From an uncultured Oscillospiraceae bacterium (lineage in GTDB: Bacteria; Bacillota; Clostridia; Oscillospirales; Oscillospiraceae), in contig CALXDD010000003.1 of assembly GCA_944386985.1 (NCBI GenBank), positions 81,036 to 145,035 of the forward strand: a stretch of DNA of 64,000 nucleotides, given 5' to 3'. The notes beneath the pieces are model-generated. The model saw only the letters and a list, made by a program, of their open reading frames with translations. It ran no database searches and was not told the DNA's origin. This document shows, piece by piece, positions 1-7,044 of this stretch. Within the stretch, counting starts at the first letter, position 1. Every line of letters starts with the position of its first letter. The position numbers and the translations under genes are program-made.

Positions 1-60
1 GGCGATGGAGGTTTTGCCCACGCCCCCCTTGCCCGCCACGGCGATGATACAGGGTGCCAT
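1..60 (-). CDS. ParA/MinD-type P-loop ATPase (CooC-like), N-terminal fragment
   Basis: Only the first 20 codons lie in the window; the gene continues past base 1. The start of the protein carries the deviant Walker A motif GKGGVGKT of the SIMIBI class (MinD, ParA, NifH, CooC), preceded by a short hydrophobic strand. A strong ribosome binding site (AAGGAGG) lies just upstream of the ATG, 15 bases after the stop of the TetR gene, so the two are probably co-transcribed. The short N-terminus before the P-loop fits CooC-type nickel-insertion ATPases, and a nickel-type ABC importer is encoded nearby, but the fragment cannot separate CooC from MinD or Mrp. Confidence 0.7.
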   Translation of the reverse strand, partial: MAPCIIAVAGKGGVGKTSIA

Positions 61-75
61 ATCCCCCCTCCTTCC

Positions 76-705
76 CTAAATCCGCCCCTCGAAAGCCCGG
101 ACGAACAGCTCACATAGATGCTCCATTCTGGTGCGGCCGTCCAGGTCGCAGTCGGTGGAGCCCAGGACCTGGCGCTGCATGGCCCCCAAGATGGCGTCGT
201 AGGCGTTGTAGTAGATCTCCTTTACATCCACCTCCCGGCTGACGGTGCCGTCGGCCAGTCCCAGACGGATGGCCTGAACCAGAGGGCTGTCGGAGTCCTC
301 AAACCGCCCCGGCGGCCGGGAGCGGATGGCCACGGTAACCCCGGCGTTGTAGAGGGCCGTCTCCGCATTGAGAATGTAGCGGACGTACTCCGGGTGTTCC
401 ACATATAAGGTAGAGTAGAACCGCAGCATCAGGCGGATGCGCTGAATGCCTGTAAGGGCCTGATCGAGCTGACTGCTCAACAGGTTGTTGACTTGGGAAG
501 AGATGCGCTGCCAGAAGAGAAAGGTGGTGGCCAGAATCAGCTGGGAACGGGTCTCAAAATACCGGTATATCGACCGCTCCGTGATTCCTGCCGCCCGGGC
601 GATGTCCTTGATGGAGGTCTGTTCCACCCCCCGGCGGATGAAAAGGGACAGGGCTTTTTCCGTGGTCAGCTGTTTGTTCTGCTCCCGCAGGGCTGCCTGT
701 GGCAT
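76..705 (-). CDS. TetR/AcrR family transcriptional regulator
   Basis: A 209-residue regulator of usual TetR size. Residues about 12-58 form the helix-turn-helix domain, with the family pattern of a recognition helix followed by SIYRYFETRSQL. The C-terminal ligand domain is divergent and does not reveal the inducer. It is transcribed divergently from a methyltransferase and ABC importer and lies just upstream of a CooC-like ATPase gene in the same orientation. A perfect 7-bp inverted repeat overlaps its own promoter, so autorepression is likely. Regulation of the divergent genes is inference. Confidence 0.88.
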   Translation of the reverse strand: MPQAALREQNKQLTTEKALSLFIRRGVEQTSIKDIARAAGITERSIYRYFETRSQLILATTFLFWQRISSQVNNLLSSQLDQALTGIQRIRLMLRFYSTLYVEHPEYVRYILNAETALYNAGVTVAIRSRPPGRFEDSDSPLVQAIRLGLADGTVSREVDVKEIYYNAYDAILGAMQRQVLGSTDCDLDGRTRMEHLCELFVRAFEGRI

Positions 706-741
706 GGGGGAACCCCCTTTCCTGTATAAGATATCAAAAGA

Positions 742-760
742 TTGTCAGAGATACTGACAA
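742..760. promoter_or_regulatory. Putative TetR operator, 19-bp inverted repeat
   Basis: TTGTCAG and its exact reverse complement CTGACAA are separated by 5 bp. The repeat lies directly downstream of the -10 element of the tetR promoter, about where transcription would start, which is a typical place for an autorepressing TetR operator. It also lies in the shared upstream region of the divergent methyltransferase gene. Binding is inferred. Confidence 0.6.
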
Positions 761-764
761 TTTC

Positions 765-792
765 ACTATACCATGTTTTTGACTATTTTCAA
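765..792 (-). promoter_or_regulatory. Putative sigma-A promoter for the tetR / CooC-like operon
   Basis: On the minus strand, TTGAAA (787-792) is followed after 16 bp by TATAGT (765-770), close to the vegetative consensus. It is 60 bp upstream of the tetR start codon and abuts the 742-760 inverted repeat. Confidence 0.55.
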
Positions 793-976
793 CAGAAAAA
801 TTTAAAAAACGGTAAGAATATTTGTAAACCTTACATGGCGGTGGAAAGAAGTGGCAGAAAAATTTGCGGAAAAAGGAAAAGAAATATCCCCCCGGGAGGC
901 TTGCAGAGAGGGAGGGGAACTGGTATGTTAATACCATCACAATGATGTCCCGGAAGGGGACGGGAAGGACACGCCC

Positions 977-1726
977 ATGGATCTCGCAATTCGCAACAGA
1001 GCATATTGGACAGAGCGGGCCCCCTCCTACACGGAGGCCGTGGCCACCAACGTGGCCAACGGAGGTCGGCAGCTGTGGTGGGACATTTTAGCCGCCAACC
1101 TGCCCAAGGGGGAGCATTTGAAGATCCTCGACGTGGGCACCGGCCCGGGCTTCTTTGCCATTTTGCTGACGGAGATGGGCCACGAGGTGACGGCGGTGGA
1201 CTACACCCCTGCCATGCTGGAGGAGGCGAAGCATAACGCGGGTCCTCTGGCGGACCGGATCACCTTCCTGCAGATGGACGCCCAGGCCCTGACCTTCCCC
1301 GACCACAGTTTTGACGCCATCGTCAGCCGGAACCTCACCTGGAACCTGCCCCACCCGGAGGAGGCCTACCTCCAGTGGTACCGGGTGTTGAAGAAGGGCG
1401 GGCGGATGATCAATTTTGACGCCGACTGGTACGGCTACCTCTTTGACGAGAGCAAACGCGTGGCGGTCCAGCGGGACCGCGGCAACGTCCAGGAGGCGGG
1501 CTGCACCGACTACAACGCCTACGAGAAGGCCAGCGAGATGGAGGAGATCTCCCTGCAGCTGCCCATGGGGCGGTACGACCGGCCCCGCTGGGATGTGGAC
1601 ACCCTCCACCGCTGCGGCTTCCGGGAGATCTTTACCGACACGGAGGTGTGGAAGATCACCTGGGACAACGAGGAGAAGGTGAACTTCGCCGCTACCCCCG
1701 GCTTTATGATCTGTGCGGACAAATGA
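977..1726 (+). CDS. Class I SAM-dependent methyltransferase
   Basis: A 249-residue protein with a Rossmann-type methyltransferase core. Motif I (ILDVGTGPGFFA, residues about 50-61) binds SAM, an acidic residue follows strand 2 (VTAVDYTP), and a motif IV-like segment follows (FDAIVSRNLTWNLP). The N-terminal YWTERAPSY segment is common in small-molecule methyltransferases of this class. The substrate is unknown. A strong terminator separates it from the downstream ABC importer, so it has its own transcript, but its position between a CooC-like gene and a nickel-type importer suggests a role in metal or metal-ligand metabolism. That role is inference. Confidence 0.85.
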   Translation: MDLAIRNRAYWTERAPSYTEAVATNVANGGRQLWWDILAANLPKGEHLKILDVGTGPGFFAILLTEMGHEVTAVDYTPAMLEEAKHNAGPLADRITFLQMDAQALTFPDHSFDAIVSRNLTWNLPHPEEAYLQWYRVLKKGGRMINFDADWYGYLFDESKRVAVQRDRGNVQEAGCTDYNAYEKASEMEEISLQLPMGRYDRPRWDVDTLHRCGFREIFTDTEVWKITWDNEEKVNFAATPGFMICADK

Positions 1727-1737
1727 CAAGGACGCGG

Positions 1738-1785
1738 CGGGACGTCCCTCCCCGGGGGATCCGGGAAGGGGACGTCCCGTTTTTT
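1738..1785 (+). terminator. Rho-independent terminator after the methyltransferase gene
   Basis: An 11-bp perfect stem (1738-1748 with 1769-1779) is followed by six T residues. It lies 12 bases after the methyltransferase stop codon. Confidence 0.9.
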
Positions 1786-1901
1786 GGGTAGAATTTTGAT
1801 CGAATGATGGAAAAAATATCCCCCCGTCCGGCTTGCGAAGGCATGGAACCTGCGTTATCCTGTGTGCATATCAGGGCTTCATGACGACAGTTCTCAGCAG
1901 G

Positions 1902-1936
1902 GCGGCGCCTGTCATAGGGGTGACAGGCGCCGCTTT
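1902..1936 (+). promoter_or_regulatory. Leader hairpin upstream of the ABC importer operon
   Basis: A perfect 13-bp G+C-rich stem (1902-1914 with 1921-1933) with a 6-base loop sits 33 bases before the first permease start codon. It is followed by only three T residues, so it is a weak terminator or a possible attenuator. The preceding leader (about 1800-1900) shows no riboswitch core that I can recognise. Confidence 0.5.
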
Positions 1937-1968
1937 GTGCGGGGAGGGAAAGGAGGAGTTTTCCCCAC

Positions 1969-2910
1969 ATGCGCCGCTATATTCTGCACCGGCTGGTGCA
2001 GCTGATCCCCATTCTTTTGGGCATTACTCTTTTGACTTTTGCCATGATGCGTCTGGCCTCCGGCGATGCGGTGGAGGCTATGTACGAAAATCTGGGCACC
2101 AGCGTCTCCCAGGACATCATTGACGCCAAGCGGGCGGAGTTGGGGCTGGACAAGCCCTTTTTCGTCCAGTATTTCACCTGGCTGTGGGGGGTGGTCCGGG
2201 GGGATATGGGTACCTCCTATATCTCCGGGCAGCGGGTGTTTGAGACCTTTGTCTCCAAGCTGCCCAACACCATTCTCCTGACCGTATCCTCCATTCTGCT
2301 GACGGTGGCGGTGTCCATCCCCTTAGGCGTCCTCTCCGCCGTGCGCCACAACCGGGCGGCGGACTATGTGATCCGCTTTCTCAGCTTCATCGGAAACTCC
2401 CTGCCCAATTTCTTCGTGTCCCTCCTTCTCCTGCTGGTGTTCGCGGTGAAGCTGGAGTGGCTGCCGGTAATCAGCACCGGCGGGGGGCTGACGGGCCTTC
2501 TGCTGCCCACCCTTACTTTGACCATCGCCATGGCCGCCAAATACACCCGACAGGTCCGCTCCACGGTGCTGGAGGAGCTGGGGAAGGAGTATGTGGCGGG
2601 GGCCAGGGCCCGAGGGGTGCGGGAGTCGGTGATTTTGTACGCCAGTGTGCTGAAGGCATCCATGCTCACCATCCTCACTCTGCTGGCGCTCTCCATCGGA
2701 AGCCTTCTGGGGGGCACCGCCATTGTGGAGTCCATCTTCCTCTTCGACGGGGTGGGCAAGCTGGCGGTGGACGCCATCACCATGCGGGACTACCCCATGA
2801 TCCAGGCCTACGTCATGTGGATGGCCATCATCTATGTGCTGGTAAACCTCTGTACAGACCTTCTGTACCGGCGGCTGGACCCCCGGGTCCGGCTGGGAGA
2901 GGAGGGGTAG
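1969..2910 (+). CDS. ABC transporter permease, NikB/DppB-like
   Basis: A 313-residue inner-membrane permease of the peptide/nickel importer family. It has the usual N-terminal helix (YILHRLVQLIPILLGITLL), a soluble loop with the LGLDKPFFVQYFTWL pattern, five further membrane segments, and the cytoplasmic EAA loop (EYVAGARARGVRE, about residues 207-219) that docks the ATPase. It is the first gene of a five-gene operon, and the next gene starts 3 bases after its stop. Family membership is firm; whether it carries nickel, a metallophore or peptides cannot be decided from the permease. Confidence 0.92.
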   Translation: MRRYILHRLVQLIPILLGITLLTFAMMRLASGDAVEAMYENLGTSVSQDIIDAKRAELGLDKPFFVQYFTWLWGVVRGDMGTSYISGQRVFETFVSKLPNTILLTVSSILLTVAVSIPLGVLSAVRHNRAADYVIRFLSFIGNSLPNFFVSLLLLLVFAVKLEWLPVISTGGGLTGLLLPTLTLTIAMAAKYTRQVRSTVLEELGKEYVAGARARGVRESVILYASVLKASMLTILTLLALSIGSLLGGTAIVESIFLFDGVGKLAVDAITMRDYPMIQAYVMWMAIIYVLVNLCTDLLYRRLDPRVRLGEEG

Positions 2911-2913
2911 GCC

Positions 2914-3762
2914 ATGGAACAGAAACGACGCCGCCCACTGAGAGGTGTGACACTCCGGCTGGCTCTCTGCGCTCTGCTCACCGGCCTCATTCTTCTGGTG
3001 GCTGTCTTTGCGCCTCTCCTTACTCCCTATGATCCCTATGCCCAGGATATGTCCGCCGCCCTCCAGGCCCCCTCGGCGGCCCACCTTTTGGGGACGGATA
3101 CCTACGGCCGGGACGTGCTGTCCCGGGTCATTATGGGGGCACGGACCAGTGTCTTCTCCTCCCTGGCCCTGGTGGCTATTATCTGCGTGGGAGGGAGCTT
3201 TTTGGGGGTGCTCTGCGGCTGGCTGGGCGGGAAGGTGGACACGGTGGTCATGCGCCTCAGCGACCTCTTCCTGGCTTTTCCCGGCATGGTGTTCGCCATC
3301 GCCGTGGCAGGGCTCATCGGCGGCGGCATGGTCAACGCGGTCATCGCCCTGGCCGCCATTTCCTGGCCCAAGTACACCCGTCTGGCCCGGGGACAGACTC
3401 TGGCGGTAAAGTCCGCCCCCTATATCACAGCGGCGGTGATGGCCAACAACACCCCCTTGCAGATCATCTTCCGCCACATTCTGCCCAATATCGCCGGCCC
3501 CCTTCTGGTCACCGCCGCTCTGGACATCGGGACCATGATGATGGAGCTGGCGGGGCTGTCCTTCCTCAACTTAGGCGCCCAACCCCCCACAGCGGAGTGG
3601 GGCTCCATGATGAGCAAGGGCCGCAGTATGATCCAGACCTCCCCCTGGGTGGTGCTGGGTCCCGGTTTCGCCATTTTCCTCACGGTGCTGGTGTTCAATT
3701 TTTTAGGAGATACCCTCAGGGACTACCTGGACCCCAAGCGCCGGGGAGTACGTTCAGAATAG
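2914..3762 (+). CDS. ABC transporter permease, NikC/DppC-like
   Basis: The partner permease, 282 residues. It has an N-terminal membrane helix, the family segment LLGTDTYGRDVLSRVIMGAR (about residues 58-77), and an EAA-type loop before the last helices. GTDxxGRD is diagnostic of the DppC/NikC branch. It heterodimerises with the preceding NikB-like protein to form the translocation pore. It starts 3 bases after that gene and is followed after 10 bases by the binding protein, so the three are translationally linked. Confidence 0.92.
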   Translation: MEQKRRRPLRGVTLRLALCALLTGLILLVAVFAPLLTPYDPYAQDMSAALQAPSAAHLLGTDTYGRDVLSRVIMGARTSVFSSLALVAIICVGGSFLGVLCGWLGGKVDTVVMRLSDLFLAFPGMVFAIAVAGLIGGGMVNAVIALAAISWPKYTRLARGQTLAVKSAPYITAAVMANNTPLQIIFRHILPNIAGPLLVTAALDIGTMMMELAGLSFLNLGAQPPTAEWGSMMSKGRSMIQTSPWVVLGPGFAIFLTVLVFNFLGDTLRDYLDPKRRGVRSE

Positions 3763-3772
3763 GAGACAACCC

Positions 3773-5326
3773 ATGAAAAAAAGACTGACTGCACTTTTGT
3801 GCCTGCTGGCCATGCTGCTGCCGATGCTCACCGCCTGCGGCGGCAAGGAGACGGAGACGGGGGACAACGGAGAGAAGGTATTTCGCTACGGCACCACCGC
3901 CTACGGTCCCGCCATGAGCAATGCGGGCCTCAATCCCCACGACAACTATTCCGGCTGGTCCTGCGTCCGCTACGGGGTGGGGGAGACCCTCTTCCGCTTC
4001 ACGGAGACCATGGAGCTGGAGCCCTGGCTGGCCGCGGGCTATGAGTGGCTGGACGACGTGACGGTGCGCATCGATCTGCGCCAGGGAATTACCTTCTCCA
4101 GCGGCCGCAGCCTGGACGGCCAGGCGGTGAGGGAGTGCCTGGAGGATCTTATCGCCGTCCATGACCGGGCGCCGGGGGATCTGAAGATCCAATCCATAGC
4201 GGCGGAGGAGAACGCGGTGGTCATCACCTGCAGCGAGCCCAACCCCGCCCTTCTCAACTACCTCAGCGACCCCTACGGCGCCATCATCGACATGGATTAC
4301 GGTGTTACGGAGGATCGGAATGTGGCGGGCACCGGCCCCTTTGTGGCCTATGAAATTGCCGACGACCATGTGTATCTGAAGAAAAACCCCGATTACTGGG
4401 GCGGCGAGGTGAAGCTGGACCGGGTGGAGGTCACCGCCATCACCGATGGAGACACCCTGACCATGGCGCTTCAGTCCGGCCAGATTGACGCGGTCCAGGG
4501 CCTGCCCTACGCAAGCCTCCCACTCTTTACCGACAACCCCAGCTATACCATCAGCTCTGCCGACACCTCCCGGGTTTTCTTTGGGGCCTTCAACTATGAG
4601 ACCCCCGCCCTGCAGGATCTCCGGGTGCGGCAGGCCATCGCCATGGCCATCGACAAGGAGAGCTTCACCGAGACCCTCTTAAACGGCAACGGCACCCCCG
4701 CCGTGGGTCCCTTCCCGGGGAATTTCTCCTTTGGAAGCGGTGCAGTGACCGCACCGGGCTACGACCCGGAGGAGGCAAAAGCTCTGCTGGCCCAGGCGGG
4801 CTGGACGGATACTGACGGAGACGGCTATGTGGACAAGGACGGCGAGATGCTAACCATCCGCTGGCTCACCTACCCCGGGCGGATGGAACTGCCCCTGCTG
4901 GCAGAGGCGGCCCAGGCCACCCTTAAGGACATCGGCGTGAAAGTGGAGGTGAACTCCACTGCCAACAGCGCCGATATTCTGGAAAGCGGGGCGTGGGACG
5001 TGTACGTCAGCGCCTTTGTGGCGGCCCCCACCGGCGACGGCGCCTACTTCTTTACCACCCACTGCCTGGCCGACTCCGCCAAGAACCGGGGCGGTTATTA
5101 TAATGAAGAGTTGGAGGCGCTGGCGGCGCAGCTGCGGGGGACCTTTGAAACGGAGCAGCGGTCGGAATTGGCGGCGGAAATGAGTCAGATCATTCTGGAT
5201 GACTGCGGTTTCTTCTTCGCCTCCTATCTGAAGATGAACTTTGTGATGAAAAGCGGCGTCACTGGCTTCACCGCCCACCCTTCAGACTACTACGAGATCA
5301 CGGCCCAGCTGGATATGACCATGTAA
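3773..5326 (+). CDS. Nickel/peptide-type ABC solute-binding lipoprotein (NikA-like)
   Basis: A 517-residue extracellular binding protein of the SBP family 5 fold. A signal peptide with lipobox (LTAC, Cys about residue 22) predicts a lipid anchor. The mature start contains GLNPHDNYSGW and then GETLFRF, as in NikA-like members, and later segments include a GTGPFVAYEI block and a KKNPDYWGG block typical of the family. The C-terminal region (GDGAYFFTTHC, then GGYYNEELEAL) resembles nickel- and metallophore-binding members more than dipeptide binders, but this is a judgement by eye. It lies between the permeases and the ATPases. Confidence 0.88.
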   Translation: MKKRLTALLCLLAMLLPMLTACGGKETETGDNGEKVFRYGTTAYGPAMSNAGLNPHDNYSGWSCVRYGVGETLFRFTETMELEPWLAAGYEWLDDVTVRIDLRQGITFSSGRSLDGQAVRECLEDLIAVHDRAPGDLKIQSIAAEENAVVITCSEPNPALLNYLSDPYGAIIDMDYGVTEDRNVAGTGPFVAYEIADDHVYLKKNPDYWGGEVKLDRVEVTAITDGDTLTMALQSGQIDAVQGLPYASLPLFTDNPSYTISSADTSRVFFGAFNYETPALQDLRVRQAIAMAIDKESFTETLLNGNGTPAVGPFPGNFSFGSGAVTAPGYDPEEAKALLAQAGWTDTDGDGYVDKDGEMLTIRWLTYPGRMELPLLAEAAQATLKDIGVKVEVNSTANSADILESGAWDVYVSAFVAAPTGDGAYFFTTHCLADSAKNRGGYYNEELEALAAQLRGTFETEQRSELAAEMSQIILDDCGFFFASYLKMNFVMKSGVTGFTAHPSDYYEITAQLDMTM

Positions 5327-5347
5327 GGGCCGGAGAGGAGAAATCAA

Positions 5348-6127
5348 ATGGTACAGCCTCTGCTGGAATTTTCCCATACGGAGATCCGCTACGGCAGCCG
5401 CACAGCGGTGGAGGACCTGAGTCTCACCGTGTCCCCGGGGGAGATCCTGGGCATTGTGGGGGAGTCCGGCAGCGGCAAGAGCACGGTGGTGAAGGCGGCC
5501 ATGGGTCTTCTGGGGCCGGAGGGCGCCGTTACCGGCGGGAAAATCCTCTTCCGGGGACAGGATCTCTCCGCCCTCACCCCGGAGCAGATGCGGCGGCTTC
5601 GGGGAAGGGAGATGGGGATGGTGTTTCAAAACTGCACTGCCGCCCTGTGCCCCATCCGTACCGTCTGGGAGCAGCTGCGGGAGTCAGTGGGCCGGGAGCT
5701 GCCCAAAAAGGAGATCCGCAGCCGGGCGCTGGAGCTGATGGAGCGGGTCCACCTCACCGACGGGGAGCGGGTGCTTCAGAGCTACCCCTTTGAACTCAGC
5801 GGCGGCATGAACCAGCGGGTGGGCATTGTCATGGCTATGCTGCGCCGCCCTGACCTGCTGTTGGCCGACGAGCCCACCAGTGCCCTGGACGTGACGGTAC
5901 AAAAGCAGGTGGTGGAGGAGATGCTGGGCCTCCGGGAGGTCTACGGTACCGCCATCGTCCTGGTGACCCACAACATCGGCGTGGTGGAGCGGATGGCGGA
6001 CCGGGTGGCGGTGATGCACCGGGGCCGCCTGGTGGAGTGGGGGGACCGGGAACAGGTTCTCCGCTCGCCCAAGGCGGAGTATACCCGGGCGCTGATTGCC
6101 GCGGTGCCTCGGCTGAGGAGGGCGTGA
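5348..6127 (+). CDS. ABC transporter ATPase, NikD/DppD-like
   Basis: A 259-residue nucleotide-binding subunit. Walker A is GESGSGKST (about residues 38-46), the signature is LSGGMNQR, and Walker B is LLLADEPTSALD, followed by the switch His in VLVTHN. It lacks most of the C-terminal oligopeptide-binding extension of DppD/OppD (usually about 320 residues), which fits the shorter NikD branch. Its TGA stop overlaps the ATG of the next ATPase gene by one base. Confidence 0.92.
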   Translation: MVQPLLEFSHTEIRYGSRTAVEDLSLTVSPGEILGIVGESGSGKSTVVKAAMGLLGPEGAVTGGKILFRGQDLSALTPEQMRRLRGREMGMVFQNCTAALCPIRTVWEQLRESVGRELPKKEIRSRALELMERVHLTDGERVLQSYPFELSGGMNQRVGIVMAMLRRPDLLLADEPTSALDVTVQKQVVEEMLGLREVYGTAIVLVTHNIGVVERMADRVAVMHRGRLVEWGDREQVLRSPKAEYTRALIAAVPRLRRA

Positions 6128-6882
6128 TGGCAGAGCTTTTGGAGGTGCGGCAGGTGAGCCGCAGGTTTTACAAGGGGCGCAGCCTCGTCACCGCCGTCAA
6201 CGGCGTCAGCTTTTCTCTTGGCAGGGGGGAGGTACTGGGGATCGTGGGGGAGTCCGGCAGCGGCAAAACCACCCTCATCAAGATGGTGACCCGCCTTTTG
6301 GAGGCGGATGAGGGGGAAATTTTGCTGGAGGGGGAGGACATCACCCGAGCCGCCGGGGCAGGGCTTCGGAAGGCCCGGCGGCAGATGCAGCTGGTGTTCC
6401 AGACGCCCCAGGACTCCTTTGATCCCCGCCAGACACTGGGGCGGGGGATTTTGGAGGGCATGGTGAACAACGGCGTTCCCCGCCGGGAGGCAGAGAGGCG
6501 GCTGCCGGAGCTTCTCCGGCAGTGCGGCCTTTCCCCGGACTACGCCCGCCGCTACCCCTACCAGGTCAGCGGCGGCGAGTGCCAGCGGGCGGCCATCGCC
6601 CGGGCTGTGGCCGTGGAGCCGGCGCTCCTTATCTGCGATGAGGCCACCAGCGCGCTGGACGTGACGGTCCAGGCCCAGGTGATGGCCCTTCTGGAGCAGC
6701 TTCGCCGGGAGCGGGGCATGGCCATTTTGTTTATCTGCCACGACCTGGCCCTAGTGCAGCAGTTCTGCCATCGGGTGCTGGTCCTCCACCGGGGCAAAGT
6801 GGTGGAGGAGGGGACGCCGGATCAGGTGATTCTCCACCCCAAATCGGACTATACCCGGACTCTGGTAGATGCCGCTTTGTAA
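6127..6882 (+). CDS. ABC transporter ATPase, NikE/DppF-like
   Basis: The second ATPase, 251 residues from the ATG at 6127; longer in-frame extensions run inside the previous gene and lack a ribosome binding site. Walker A is GESGSGKTT (about residues 41-49), the signature is SGGECQR, and Walker B is LLICDEATSALD. It forms the ATPase dimer with the preceding protein. As last gene of the operon it is followed after 14 bases by a clear terminator. The short length again matches the nickel branch of the family. Confidence 0.92.
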   Translation: MAELLEVRQVSRRFYKGRSLVTAVNGVSFSLGRGEVLGIVGESGSGKTTLIKMVTRLLEADEGEILLEGEDITRAAGAGLRKARRQMQLVFQTPQDSFDPRQTLGRGILEGMVNNGVPRREAERRLPELLRQCGLSPDYARRYPYQVSGGECQRAAIARAVAVEPALLICDEATSALDVTVQAQVMALLEQLRRERGMAILFICHDLALVQQFCHRVLVLHRGKVVEEGTPDQVILHPKSDYTRTLVDAAL

Positions 6883-6896
6883 AACTATAGGAAAAG

Positions 6897-6931
6897 TACC
6901 CGCTGGAAGGCCCTTGCCAGCGGGTATTTTT
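6897..6931 (+). terminator. Rho-independent terminator of the ABC importer operon
   Basis: A 10-bp perfect stem (6897-6906 with 6917-6926) is followed by TTTTT. Confidence 0.9.
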
Positions 6932-6937
6932 GTCGAA
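6929..6937 (+). promoter_or_regulatory. Putative Spo0A binding site (0A box)
   Basis: TTTGTCGAA is an exact match to the core 0A box. It is embedded in TTTTTGTCGAAAAA and partly overlaps the T-run of the preceding terminator. It lies about 110 bp upstream of the ParB-BMP gene. A 9-bp match alone is weak evidence, but exact matches also occur upstream of spo0A and of the G5/3D gene. Confidence 0.4.
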
Positions 6938-7044
6938 AAATGGGCAGAGATAGGGATTGATTTTCCAGGCTGGGCATGATACCCTCAGGGAAAGAATTGC
7001 TATAGACGATGCATGTGTATGGTGCGCCGGAGAGGAGAGCCGAT

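Noticed and set aside
1786-1968. Possible nickel-cobalt riboswitch before the ABC importer
   Set aside because: The characteristic four-helix junction sequence could not be found by eye; only a plain hairpin is supported.
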